Shown here one piece after another: positions 45,863 through 57,296 of a stretch of DNA of 64,000 nucleotides. The stretch is from the NCBI GenBank assembly GCA_963971535.1, contig OZ020585.1, positions 160,972,276 to 161,036,275 of the forward strand, read 5' to 3'. The notes under the pieces were generated by a model. It was not told the DNA's origin. It made no database searches and worked only from the letters and a program-made list of their open reading frames with translations. A program made the translations under genes and the position numbers. Origin of the DNA: Notolepis coatsorum. Taxonomy: Eukaryota; Chordata; Actinopteri; Aulopiformes; Paralepididae. How positions within the stretch are numbered: the stretch's first letter is position 1; each line of letters starts with the position of its first letter.

Positions 45863-46562
45863 TCACATTGTTGGGAATGCATTAAAACTATTAGATGTTC
45901 AGATAAACGCTAGACAAACACTGGAGAGTAGACCACAACAGAGACCATTGTTTACCTTCACCTGCACTAAAAGTAAAACAGTGTCAATAGAACAACAGAC
46001 AGGGCGGAGAAAGGGAGGCAGAGAGAGAGCTAATCAGAGAAGGTTCTTCTGGGTGAGCAGCGGGGGGGGGGGGGGGGGGGGGGGGGGGTCAAGTCGGTGC
46101 CTTTTCCCTTCAGCTGAACAGAGCAGGCAGCCTGGAGCCAGGGCCGACTGACTCAGCCCAGACTGACGTCCCTCTATCTGACCAGAGCCCTATCAGCCAG
46201 ACTCCAGGACGCAGCCCACTGTGATCACCAGGCGGCCCGACCAAGACAGCCTGACCTCTCAGCTATAGGAAAGCGACACTCTCCAGATCACCAGGCAGCC
46301 GGCCACGCAGACAGAGCCACGACCTGGCACCGAGGAGACCTGGCACAGAGTATCTAAAGAGTAGAGATTAGAATACAAAGAGGCCAAGGCAGCATCGCAG
46401 TTAGTGGTGGGGGCTTTCAGATGCCAACACGTTTATGGAACCAGCGTGGTCATCTGCTGGTCATTTAATGCTAGCATGTGATAAATCAAAGGACACTGAG
46501 GCTGTAGATGTTTTTGAACCACTCAAATTAAGTGAAAAGTAAGCAAACCAGGTGCACTACTT
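45863..46562. other. No gene seen; poly-G run
   Basis: A run of 27 G at 46062-46088 flanked by possibly single-copy, CAG/GAC-rich DNA to about 46400. No splice-bounded frame stands out. Confidence 0.55.
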
Positions 46563-46720
46563 GTTTAAGATAAGATATTCCTTGGGGAAATGTGGGCGCC
46601 ATTGCAGCATGGGGGAGAGGCGGTACAGGTATCGGCAGTGTAACAGTAGAAAGAAGATATAGGCAATACACCTTTATCTGAATATAAAAATGAGGGGGAA
46701 AAACTAACAAACAGTGTAAA
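46563..46720 (-). mobile_element. LINE tail LT3
   Basis: AAGATAAGATATTCCTTGGG + GAAATGTGGGCGCC is the reverse complement of the tail at 49780-49960 (CCCCAAGGGGAACAATAAAA, then TTATC repeats). Confidence 0.7.
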
Positions 46721-46982
46721 AAATATAGTCAACTATTAATATACAAATATGAGAATAATAAACAGTGTAAACAAAGGTACAGATAAGGGTCTGAATTCCC
46801 CATTGGTTATATTATATTGAACAATAGCTAATCAATCGATATTGATTATTGATGATGTTACCACTTGATTTGATTATTCTCAGAGTCCAGCTAATTGATT
46901 CCTGCAGGATACATAGCTAGCAAACACTGACAATACCTCCTTAGCTCAGTTACTCTGTTAGTAGAACAGGCTCCATTACCGC

Positions 46983-47545
46983 TAGGGATGGGTACCGAAT
47001 TCGGTACTTTTGAGGTACCGAACCGAAACACGTCGGTACTACCGAGTATCGAATCAAGTGAGAAACCGAAAAAAAAATAAAAAAAAAATATTTTTTATTA
47101 ATTTTTTTTTTACTTTTACTTTTACTTTTACTTTTTTTTTTTTTTTTTTTTCATGTCAACGTTCACACGCACAATATATGCTTACCTAGGATTTGACTTG
47201 ATTCAACAACAAAGCAGTCGGAGCAATGACAAGCCGAAAACTGTCGAAATTGTAGTTATTTGAAGTTTGGATTTTTTTTTACGACTGAGGTAGGTAAATA
47301 AAATTTCGACAGTTTCCGGCTTGTCATTGCTCCGACTGCTTTGTTGTTGAATCAAGTCAAATCCTAGGTAAGCATATATTGTGCGTGTGAACGTTGACAT
47401 GAAAAGAAAAAAATTATAAATAATAAAGAAAAAAATTATAAAAAATATTTTTTTTTATTTTTTTTTTAAAGTACCGAAAAAAGGTACCGTTGGGTACCGG
47501 TATCGATTCACAGTACCTTTCAAATGTGAGAGGTACCCATCCCTA
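46983..47545. mobile_element. hAT-like MITE, GGTACC family, with internal hairpin
   Basis: Ends TAGGGATGGGTACC/GGTACCCATCCCTA's family form (AGGTACCCATCCCTA on the right) and perfect duplication ATTACCGC at 46975-46982 and 47546-47553. Contains a 99-base inverted repeat (47152-47250 / 47303-47401). Confidence 0.95.
47152..47401. repeat. 99-bp inverted repeat inside the MITE
   Basis: Arms 47152-47250 and 47303-47401 are nearly exact reverse complements (CATGTCAACGTTCACACGCA...), spacer about 52 bases. A single arm occurs in the sibling at 29798-30184. Confidence 0.93.
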
Positions 47546-47554
47546 ATTACCGCC

Positions 47555-48149
47555 CCCCCCCCCCCCCCCATTCTGACCATGTATTGATTAATCTCAATTC
47601 TCCTTCCAACTAGTTATTGATCCCTTCAAAAGCCTTGTATATTCCAGACTGTCTAGTTAGCTCACGGGCCTGACCTCACCTACCACAGTTCACACACTGC
47701 AATGTCAACAGTGTGGTCATCAGCATAAGAAACGACACAACCCTCCCCCCAGGTGTGAGCACTTGTCCCGACACCGTGACACACACACACACAGTAATCT
47801 CCCACGGCTAGACACTGCGACCTGATTAGTCAGCCATACAGCAGTGGCCTATTGACTGGTGTTTACACATGTGCATAACCATGACTGTGGGATAAAAAAA
47901 AAACTTGGATTTAAGATGCATAGAATATATTAGATTATACTATTTCCCAACACGAAAATCCACCTCTGAATGACTCAACAACCATTACCTCTATAATGAA
48001 GTTTGCACCTTATCAACAGACATGCCTGCTGGGTTTACTTAATAATCGGGGAGGTAAATCCTGTGATAATCTTTTAGGTTCAGCTGCTGATATGATGTTC
48101 CGTGACTCAGTCTCCTCCAACCGCATCTTTTCAGAACGTAGAATAATGA
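47555..48149. other. No gene seen
   Basis: A C-run at 47552-47569 followed by ordinary-looking, possibly single-copy sequence and a short (CA)n at about 47782. Confidence 0.55.
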
Positions 48150-48365
48150 ATGAATGAATTACTTTTATTTATATAATAGCACCCTTCACAGCACGAATGC
48201 ACAGGGTGATTTACACACTACAGCTCATATATAAAAACAATTGATTGATTGAAAACTGTATTAACAGATTGCAGAATGGGTACAGTACAGCTCAGTAAGG
48301 GGATGCAGACCAGAGAAAGACTTTCGTCTTGTTTACATCAGGGTCCCCCATTTTCAATTCATCAT
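48145..48365 (-). mobile_element. Two LINE tails in tandem (TTATATAATAGCACC and LT1)
   Basis: (ATGA)n ... TTACTTTTATTTATATAATAGC is a common LINE tail in reverse. It is followed at 48240 by LT1 (GATTGATTGAAAACTGTATT ... CCCCCATTTTCAATTCATC). Confidence 0.75.
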
Positions 48366-48600
48366 AATCAACAAACATCTGAAATAAATAACAACAACAA
48401 CAGACAGCAGTTAAACCAGATACAATAATAGAATAAAATAATTTAGATAAAATCATCAATCACCAATTAAAAAACAAAACTATAGGAACAGTGAGGACAA
48501 GAAAGAGTGCCTATAATGTATGACCAAAAAAGTTCGCCGAGACTTAAACGTCACCTGACCAGTGTTTTCGCCAAGCTCGTTAATACATATTCATCGCCCC
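48366..48600. other. No gene seen
   Basis: Short stretch without recognisable features. Confidence 0.5.
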
Positions 48601-48612
48601 CTACTCACTCAC

Positions 48613-48756
48613 CTCTATTGTCATGCTGAGCGCTCAGCGTGGGATGATGGAGACGCCACCACCACCACCAGGCAGGAACGACCCTCCCTGCCCGGTTTAC
48701 ATGACAAAGAACACCAGCTGAGAGACAACTTTTAGCTGCAATGTTCTCGACTACAT
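48613..48756 (-). other. Candidate host exon (minus strand)
   Basis: On the minus strand a T-rich tract ending TTTTTTAG (AG at 48757-48758) precedes 144 bases that end in AATAGAG followed by GTGAGTGAG (GT at 48611-48612). These are good acceptor and donor consensus sites. A Met codon in fair context (CAGCATGA) lies 12 bases before the donor. The T tract is also simple poly-A on the plus strand, so chance is possible. Confidence 0.3.
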
Positions 48757-49211
48757 CTAAAAAAAAAAAAAAAAAACATACACCCATGTTCTCCTGCCCT
48801 CGACTACACCTCAAATAGATACGAATAACCGAGAAAACCCCTCAAATCTCACTCTAGTCGAGTTTATTATTAAATGGACCAACGACTCTGCCAGTAAGCA
48901 GGAAGATAACCTCAGCTCTGCACAATGTTGTTTTGACTATTATTATGTATGTGGGCTCATCGATCATAAACACACATATGGACGACAGTGCGAGATTTAT
49001 TAAAAAACACATCGTAAACACACCAATTTGCAGCCGCCTACAGTAGCCAGGTCACACTTTCCAAGCATTAAAACAAACTTCCAAACTACGCCTATAGAGA
49101 TTATAGGTCGGTGTTCCCGTGCGAGAGAGATGTCCTAATAATTAAACAGTATACATCCTTTAGGAAACACAGTATGCATGCTGCTTTAATAAGAAACACC
49201 AACACACTCAC

Positions 49212-49560
49212 CTCGGAGAAGATTTTTCGAAGTGTTTTTTATGATTAAGTCGAGCTACTCTGCCATCTCCAGAGAATTCACCCACAGCAGCTTTATTGTT
49301 AAAGGCAGAGTCCGTGTTCCGCCAGCAGCCTCCGTCCATTCGACGCGATACTACTAGTACAGATTCGCTCGGTGTTCATAATCCAGTGTTTCTAGTTGCA
49401 GTCGGTAAAACTTCGCCCGCGTCCCGTTTTGCGTGTCGCCGCCGGTGCGTCGTCTCTCGTACCGGACGAGGCTCGGTCGATTCTCCAAGTGCGCCTCTCG
49501 GCAGCGCGTCGAGGGGGAGGGGCTTCCTGCAGGAGGAAGTCACTCTGTCATTAGATGACC
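49212..49560 (-). promoter_or_regulatory. Candidate CpG-island promoter and first exon (minus strand)
   Basis: 49330-49540 is rich in CpG (CGCCGCCGGTGCGTCGTCTC, CGTCGAGG) and unlike its AT-rich surroundings. On the minus strand the block ends CTCCGAG followed by GTGAGTGTG (GT at 49210-49211), a near-perfect donor. This pattern fits a 5' untranslated first exon transcribed leftward. No long frame is present, consistent with a leader. Confidence 0.4.
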
Positions 49561-49614
49561 ATGATCACATAATTTCCTCTGCGCATGGGCGAGCAGGCAT
49601 GTTTTGACATTATT

Positions 49615-49779
49615 TCAAATTGTATCTATTCATTTTATATTTTATTTTTGCATCAAGGTTTTTTTTTCTATTTTCATAATTGCCTATATTTATTGTAACA
49701 TATAATATAGCCTAACTGATAGGACATACAGATTCTCATCTGCACCTGTGTTTACACTGTAAACAACAATATTTTTCTC
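49615..49779. other. No gene seen
   Basis: AT-rich spacer between the CpG block and a LINE tail. Confidence 0.5.
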
Positions 49780-49917
49780 ATATTTTTTATATGCAGATCT
49801 AATTATATTGCCTATATTTATGTCTTTCTACTATGACCATGTCCATACCTGTACCTCCACTCCCCCATGCTGCTATGATGCCCGAATTTCCCCAAGGGGA
49901 ACAATAAAACAACATTG

Positions 49918-49957
<40 letters not shown>

Positions 49958-50167
49958 GATCTTATCTGATCTGATCTTATCTTATCTTACCTTATCTCAT
50001 CTTATCTCATCTCGTCTCATCTTATCTTATCCTATATCTTATCTCATCTCACCTCATCTTATCTTATCCTATATCTTATCTCATCTCATCTTATCTTATC
50101 TTATCTTCTCTTCTCTTATCTTACCTTATCTCATCTTATCTTATCTTATCTTATATAATCTTATCTT
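49780..50167 (+). mobile_element. LINE tail LT3 with expanded (CTTAT)n
   Basis: Plus-strand tail with CCCCAAGGGGAACAATAAAA, continued by about 250 bases of CTTAT/CTCAT pentanucleotides (49918-50167). The AATAAA word and the simple-repeat end are typical of LINE 3' ends. Confidence 0.8.
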
Positions 50168-50424
50168 GATTGATTCTGCTTCTGTTCCATGGATAGACTG
50201 CTGAGTGAGAAACACAACAGCAGCGTATAGTATAGTATAGTTATAGTATAGTTCTATAGATTCTTGGGATCACGAACGGATTCATAATCGATTCTCGATT
50301 CAATACATACAACAAACAACATACAATTTGGCTGTGGTAGACACTTTTGTAAACCTTGAGTAATGTTTATTTTCCAGTTTAGATTAGATTAGAATAGATT
50401 TGATTAGATTCAAATGTATTGTCA

Positions 50425-50586
50425 TTATACAGCACAAGTACAGTACAACAAAAAGACATTTGCAAATGTAACAGTAAAGTGCATTGAGATAAGATAAGAT
50501 AAAATAAGATATCTTATCTTATCTTAATGCACTTTACTGTTACATTTGCAAATGTCTTTTTGTTGTACTGTACTTGTGCTGTATAA
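50425..50586. repeat. 76-bp inverted repeat of LINE tails (tail to tail)
   Basis: Arms about 50425-50500 and 50511-50586 (TTATACAGCACAAGTACAGT...) are reverse complements with one mismatch. The centre is (GATAA)n/(TTATC)n. It lies in an LT2 region (50385-50620). Confidence 0.93.
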
Positions 50587-50713
50587 TAAATGAGTATTTA
50601 TAATATAATAAACAATAATATAATAAAAATAAACAATAGAAAATTGAAGTGTATTAACAATATACAATGTATACATTTAGTTGAGTTTAGCACTCAATAT
50701 GAAATATAAATGC

Positions 50714-50997
50714 TGTTAAAGTTAGGTTATATGTAGGATTGCAAGTAACTGTCTAACTGTATTTAACTGTTTCCACTGACTGTACATAACTGTTTCCACT
50801 AGAGGGTGCTATAGGCAGAGCCGCTAATGCTACCACCAGGTGGACAGTATTTAAGGAGATGTCTCCTCCCCCTCTACCTCTTTCCCACCTGCCTCTCATG
50901 GAGAGGAGAACTCATGTACTGCTTCTTTACCATGCAAATAATAAACCACGCTGATTAATGGCTGAAGGTAGAAACCATGCCTCTTGACCTGTCAACA
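50714..50997 (+). mobile_element. 5' LTR of the copia element
   Basis: Begins TGTTAAAG and ends GTCAACA (TGTT...AACA inverted ends), 284 bases, immediately followed by the primer-binding site. A TATTTAAGG box is at about 50848 and AATAAA at 50940-50945. The 3' LTR is not in the window, so LTR identity cannot be compared and the start is inferred. Confidence 0.65.
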
Positions 50998-51011
50998 GGT
51001 TATGGGCCCAG
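50998..51011 (+). promoter_or_regulatory. Primer-binding site (initiator tRNA-Met type)
   Basis: GGTTATGGGCCCAG directly abuts the LTR. It is complementary to the anticodon-arm side of initiator tRNA-Met, the half-tRNA priming known from Drosophila copia. This helps fix the LTR edge. Confidence 0.8.
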
Positions 51012-51141
51012 ATCACGCAGGGGCGAAATAATAAGGGTAGCAAGTTTAGCTGAAGTATAGGCTAGGTTAGCACCGGGAGCACCGCGTGGCTAGACGCTAG
51101 GCCAACAAGAGCTAAAGCTACGCCCACCATCAAAGAGCAAC

Positions 51142-51429
51142 ATGGAATCCAACACGACAATCCTGAGCATCAAGAGGAAGCGGGGCACCGACCCCACCGA
51201 CGCGCTGCTGCTGGAGCGCAAGCGGACCCGCCCAGAGAGCAGCGCGCAGAGCCCCGGGGAGGCGGCACCGGGGGAGACGGAGCCTGCTGAGCCCAACGGA
51301 GGCGAGGGGGAGAACCCTGTCTTAAAACTCGTGGCGACCAAGGGAAGGAGCAAATGGCCCTCATTTAATGGAAAGGCAGAGGGCTCTGGGAAAAGCGCAT
51401 GTTATGCTGCATGCACGGTGTGGGACTGA
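51142..51429 (+). pseudogene. gag: copia gag N-terminus (frameshifted)
   Basis: ATG 51142 opens a frame encoding a basic, Glu/Pro-rich leader and then KWPSFNGKAEG, the W..FNG motif that begins copia-type Gag (UBN2-like) domains. The frame shifts near 51380: the expected continuation WEKRMLCCMHGVGLK lies one frame over, in the next entry. Gag forms the particle that packages element RNA. One small indel breaks it. Confidence 0.85.
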
Positions 51430-53651
51430 AGACGACGATCTTGACGGCCCCCACGGGAGACCTGACGGCGGAAGCACAAGCCCTGGACGACAAGCGTAAT
51501 GCAGATGCATACTGTGAGTTAGCACCACTGCTCGACGACACAAGCTTGGGGCTGATATTCCGCGACACTAAAGACAAAGGCCGAGAAAGCCTGGGAGTGT
51601 TGAGAGAGCATTATATCGGGCAAGGGAGAACCCGAGTCGTGGCCCTCTACATAGCACTAACAGCACTGAAGAAGGGGCACACAGAGACTGTGACCGAATA
51701 TGTCATCAGAGCTGAGCAGATCATGACGGCATTGAAGAGTGCAGGAGAAGCACCAAGCGATGGGCTAATGATGGCGATGGTGATGAGGGGACTACCGGAG
51801 CTGTACAAACCATTCACACTCCTGGTAACACACGGTTCAGCGGACATGACGCTGGGAAAGTTCAAGGCCAAGTTACAAAACTTCGAGGCCTCAGAAGATA
51901 CCCACCCAGCCGCCGTGGAGGCGGGAGAGAGGGTGCTGAAGGCCCGAGCGACGCCAAGGGAGAAGACCAGGCCCACGACGGAGCTGGCGTGTTGGCGATG
52001 CGGAGAGAAAGGCCATCGGAGAGGTAACTGCACAAGGACTGTCTGGTGTGGCTTCTGCAAATCCACGAGGCACACAGACAGAGCGTGCATGAAGAAACGC
52101 GACCAGAGCGCGCAATACGCGCATGGACAAGATGGCGGCCATGGACAAGATGGCGGCGACGGTCGATGCAAGACGAATCGAGGCGATGCCCGGAGAGTAT
52201 CGGGACAAGAGGGCTTCATCCCCAGGGCGCAGACAGCGTACGTCACCAGGCCAAGGCAGCTGCAGCAGGCCCAAAGGAAGGGACTGATCGTTAACACAGG
52301 TGCGTCGTCCCACGTCATCAACGACAGGAGTCGGTTCAAGAACTTTGACAACACTTTCCACCCGGAGAGACACAGCATGGAGCTGGCAAACGGGAAGCGC
52401 ACCTACGGGTTGGCGCAAGAGAGAGGAGACGCACAGGTATGCCTCACAGACAGTGAGGGGCGCCGGCGTACAGTGACATTAAAGAACGCTCTCTATGTAC
52501 CATCGTTCCCACAAGGACTATTCTCTGTAATAGCTGCTACTGCGAACGGTGCCAAAGTGTTCTTCAATGAAGGTAAACATTTTCTTGTAGAGCCCAACGG
52601 TACGCGATTTAACATAGAGGTGTACTGGAGAATGTATTATCTGCAAACAGAGTGTAATGACAACGACAAGTGTAATAATGATATGTGTAACGTGACTGTC
52701 AGTCACGATATTCAGACATGGCATGAGATTATGGGTCATTGTAATTACGAGGATTTACTGAAACTGCAAGCAGTGACAGAAGGCATGCACATTGAAGGTG
52801 AAAAGTGTAGACCTGACAAAGAATGTGTAGTGTGCATAAAGGGGAAGTTTACTCAATCGAGAAACAGAAATCCCACAGAAAAAGTAAAGGTACCACTTGC
52901 GCTAGTTAACACAGATCTAGCCGGTCCAGTAAGAAACGAGTCCATAGGAGGCTTTAGATATACAGATGTGTGCACAGGGGCAGTGTTTGTTTACTTTCTC
53001 AAAGCAAAGAGTGACACACTCCAGGCCATGGAGAAATTCCTGGCAGACATAGCCCCTTATGGTAACATAAGATGCTTGAGGTCTGACAACGGAACCGAGT
53101 TCACAAACAGAGAGTTCCAATCACTGTTGAGGAGGAACAAGATAAGACACGAGACGTCATGTCCATATTCCCCACACCAGAACGGAGTGGCAGAGAGGGA
53201 ATGGCGCACTCCTTTCGAAATGGCTAGGTGTAAGCTAGTAGACAGTAACAGTCTATGGCATTATGCGGTGCAAGAAGCCGCTTACACCAGAAACAGGTGC
53301 TTTAATAAGCACACAGGCACCACCCCGTATACAGCACTGACAGGAAAGAAGTGTAATCTAGCTAGAATGCACAAATTTGGATCAGTGTGTTATGCTTTCC
53401 TGCAGGACAGAGGAAAGCTTGAGTCCAGATGTAAAAAAGGACTCTTTGTAGGGCACGACAAAGGAAGCCCCGCTTTCCTAGTTTATTATCCCGGTAAAGG
53501 GGGAGTGCAGAAACACAGGCTAGTCAAGTTTGTCACAAAGACAACATGTGAGAGCGAGACACAGACAGAGGAGCCAGAGCTGGACTCCAGAGCAGGGGCG
53601 TTTTTAGGGTTAGAAAACATTGGGGGCTTCAGCAGTAATACGCAATTTTAG
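51385..53651 (+). pseudogene. pol: copia gag-protease-integrase part of the polyprotein
   Basis: Residues are counted from ATG 51399. Two zinc knuckles of the C-x2-C-x4-H-x4-C type (about 198-211 and 217-230) bind RNA. The protease motif reads VNTGASSHVI at about 298-307; the catalytic Asp is Asn (N299). The integrase has an HHCC-like finger (H442, H447, C476, C479) and the DDE triad D506, D563, E599 with 35 residues between the last two. It then runs to DSRAGA, where the 53593 hAT cuts in; the last 19 residues (to stop 53649) are hAT sequence. Apart from the protease residue the domains look intact. Confidence 0.93.
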
Positions 53652-54409
53652 AGTAATTAGAGATGAATACTGAAGAACTAGAATCATTAGAGGTTCTCAA
53701 AGTGAGGTCCATGTCCATGAGAGGGATCTGGGCAGTCCCCATAGAAAATTCAAAGTTAACAGGACCAAATCATCAGTTTCTTATTTATTTATTTAACCTT
53801 TATTTAGCCAGATAAAACATTGATCTGGTCCAAGAGGCCCCAACAGGAGTACAAATATACATATATACACATATATATATATATACATATACTGTACATA
53901 CATACACACATATACACCAATAACAAAATAAAAACAGTTAAGAATCATACACATAAGCAAATAAACAAACAAACAAACATATGCACAGCCTATGTACAAA
54001 AGAAATAAACAGTTAATCTCTAGTCTTTACAGTTTTCTTCAATTGCATAAACACTCAAATCAAAAGTATTACACAATTATCAAAACATTACACTCAAGGA
54101 GCAAAACATAGGCCCAGATTTGCACCTCTATAAGCACAATGTCAGCCTCACACTTTTTGCAAAACAATACACAGAGCAAAAAAGTATCTTGCCAGATCCA
54201 GCTAGGCAAAGAGATAATGTCTAGTATTTTCTGTACTCTATTTAAATTTTTTCAAAATTGTTTTTGTTTTACTGTAATTTTAACCTGTAGGCCTACTGGA
54301 TACAGTATTTTATGTTTGTCTGATATTTGCTGAGCTTACAGTGTTATGCACATAGTAGCATGAAAACTGGGACATGTTTTGTTGTGATTCTCCATGTTGA
54401 AATGTTGAC

Positions 54410-54550
54410 TGATTTGGTTATATGGCGAGAAAATTTATATTTTCATCAGTCTGCATCATTGATTTGGGTATATGGAGAGAAAATGTTTTTTTTCCAGCAG
54501 TCTGCATCATTGATTTGGGTATATGTAGATAAATAAATAATATTTTCATC
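54410..54550. repeat. About 60-bp tandem repeat, 2-3 units
   Basis: TATATGG(C/A)GAGAAAAT ... CAGTCTGCATCATTGATTTG recurs at about 60-base spacing. Confidence 0.85.
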
Positions 54551-55011
54551 AGTCTACAGCATTGGTCTTGTGTAGTGTTTGGTGAATTTATTGTATATTT
54601 GCACATTCTCTGCGTACTTCACTTACAGTACTCTAATCACTGAGAAGTAGAATAGCTAAATGTGTTTTAGGTTAAGCACAGCAGTGTGAGTAACTGGTTC
54701 AAACAGAATTAAGTCATATAAAACGTGTGTTTCATATAGTAACAAAATGTAGTTTTTTTTAAATTAGTGTATGGTTTTGACAAGTGTTTAATTTAGCAAA
54801 GGATCTGAGGTGTTCTGATAATTGTGTGTGTGGTTGTGCTAATTGTGTGTTTTGAAACACCGGGCCCCGTTTTAAAAATCATGCTTAAGCAATCGAAAAA
54901 AAAAGTCTCATAAAAAAGATATTAGATTTTTGGGTATTTTCCTGCCTTTGGTCCGCTTTGCATTCACATCTCAAATGCAGGGTTCACTTGCAAGAGTGAA
55001 TGAGCTTTCAC

Positions 55012-56290
55012 CACAGGCGGCGATATAGGCGAGGCTGCAGAGGCAGCTGCCTTAGGGCCCGCGGGGGGTCTGGGGCCCGGGCCCAGGCCCGGGACTGAAT
55101 GGAGTTGCCGTTCGCGTGTGGGACTGGATCGAACGGCAACTGGTAACGGCAACTGGGACTGGTGCGTTTGTTTTGACTGTAGGCTCCTCCCGTTTTGCCA
55201 GTACTGTGGTACGAGTACGACTGATAGCGTATGGTTTAGGAACAGGGCGTTTTACACAAATCCAGCGCTCCCTTTCTTGGCTGTGACGTAGCCACGTAAG
55301 TTTCACAAGCAGAGCCGCGTTCACGTTACGTGGGAAGAATCGGAAGAACCAGCTTCCGACTGGGAAAAACCATTCACGTCAGCCTCCTAGTGGTAATTCC
55401 TACTAGGACATATGGGATTTTTTATAGACCCTGATATCTCACACTTCGCGTCACGAATTGCGGAAGTATGGATGTGGGCGTTTTCATAGAGTCAATGCGT
55501 GAAGGCTTCCTAGGTGTAGCAACGAGATGTCCTCTGGTTCTTCCGCTTCTTCCCACGTAACGTGAACGCGGCATCAACAACAAAGATGGCGTCGGGAGGA
55601 AAAATATCGCTTGCTAGGGCAACAAGCTATAACACATATGATCCATCATAATAAGTCACCTGAAAACATCACCACCGCTACGATGGTGTATTAAAATCCG
55701 ACAACGCCGAGCAGCTAAAGGGGACATTTACTGAGGACCAGCACAAAGTGTGGATATATTATGATTTAACAAGTCTTATCTGTCCAGTACGATGACAACA
55801 TTATTGCAGGTAAGCTAACTACTAACGTTATCACGCTAGCTTGGATGCTAACTAACGTAATGTCATGGTGAATGAATGAAAACTTTATTTAACAGATTGC
55901 AGAATGGGTACAATACAGTACAGCTCAATACATACAATTGTTAAGGGGATGCAGACCAGAGAAAGACTTTCGTCTTGTTTACATCAGGGTCCCCCATTTT
56001 CAATTCATCATAACATAATGACATACAGATAGACAGTACTGCTACATCTATACATGACATACCAGATTTGCAAATACAGTACTGTTTGTGATACGAAAAG
56101 AGTCCAGAAAAGAGAGTATATACATTTGACGTATTATTATTGTATTGTGATATGTTTTGTTTCATGTTGGAAAAAAAAAAAGTTTGATTATTTTTTTTTA
56201 ATAATAATACAATAAATATCGGTGTGGGGGGGGGGGGGCCCGAGCTGTCAATCTCGCCTCAGGGCCCGTGGGGCATTCCAACCGCCACTG
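55012..56290. mobile_element. hAT element nested in a hAT
   Basis: Starts CACAGGCGGCGATA and ends CCAACCGCCACTG. Perfect duplication GCTTTCAC at 55004-55011 and 56291-56298. GC palindromes (GGGGCCCGGGCCCAGGCCC) follow the left end. It holds an LT1 tail at 55877-56110. No transposase recognised. Confidence 0.9.
55877..56110 (-). mobile_element. LINE tail LT1 (longest copy)
   Basis: Runs on the minus strand from CTTTTCGTATCACAAACAGT through GAATTGAAAATGGGGGACCC to AATAAAGTTTTCATTCATTC. It matches 17560-17750, showing the family is at least 230 bases. Confidence 0.75.
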
Positions 56291-56454
56291 GCTTTCACAC
56301 CACCCCAAACCAACCGGACTATCCGAGGAAATGAACCAGGGTTCGATTAAAGCTTATTATAGTTTATCACAGTATCATGAGCATGTCTTTGTCAGTGGAC
56401 ACTGGACATGGGTATGGAGGCTCCAGGTGCTGCTGCGTTAAAGTGCACATCTTC

Positions 56455-56850
56455 AATACCTATCTGTACTATTTAAAAGCACAGTGCAGGACACACTCAA
56501 AGGTTATCGCACCTCAGAGATGGCAGTGGACATGTATGACAGGACAAAGGCCATATGTAATGGCATCTTGTGGCACAAGCTCAGACCTCAGCTCAGGAGA
56601 TCAGCTGAGACAGAGACTGTTCTATCCAGAGCTTGAGAGCAGGTTCTCATGAGTTGGATAACAACTTATGAGAGGCATACAGGCATGTTATCCAGCCTCA
56701 GACCAGTTTCTCTCAGTGGAATTGCTGCAACCCCTCGCCACACATTACAATATCCAACTATTGCCAGAGGAGATCACAGTTGCAAAGTGTTTCCTGGTCA
56801 GGACAGGCAGAGATGCAGTCCCTACTATCCAAAGTGTCTTTTCCCTCCTG

Positions 56851-56860
<10 letters not shown>
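56455..56860 (+). pseudogene. Probable hAT transposase fragment
   Basis: Plus-strand frames shift repeatedly but read MAVDMYDRTKAICNGILWHK, then ACYPASDQFLSVELLQPLAT and LPEEITVAKCFLVRTG. The style resembles the middle of DUF4371/zinc-finger-MYM-like hAT transposases in fish. Its place within the 53593-57288 element agrees. The (AAT)n begins exactly where the frame ends. Confidence 0.5.
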
Positions 56861-56983
<123 letters not shown>

Positions 56984-57296
56984 CATTTGATTTATAAGGC
57001 GCCTTTCAGGACACTAAAAAAAAAGTCCACAAATCGGTGAATGAAAAATTATAGGATCAAATGAAAACTACTTACTAAAAATGTTTAAAAGTACTAAAAA
57101 CCAACAAAAAATACCAAACACTAACAAACATTCAGCAAAGACAATGGGGATGCTGACATAAAAAAAAAAAAAAAGAGTAAAAAAAAAAAAAAAAAATGTA
57201 AACAATTTTTTTTTTTTTTTAGATCCGGGGCTAGGAGAAAAACATCCGGGGCTAAAGCCCCGGAAGCCCAGGGCTAACGACGCCACTGCTCCAGAG

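Noticed and set aside
51647-52418. Minus-strand frames of 175 and 251 codons over the copia gag/protease region
   Set aside because: These are shadows of the plus-strand polyprotein, which carries the recognisable motifs.
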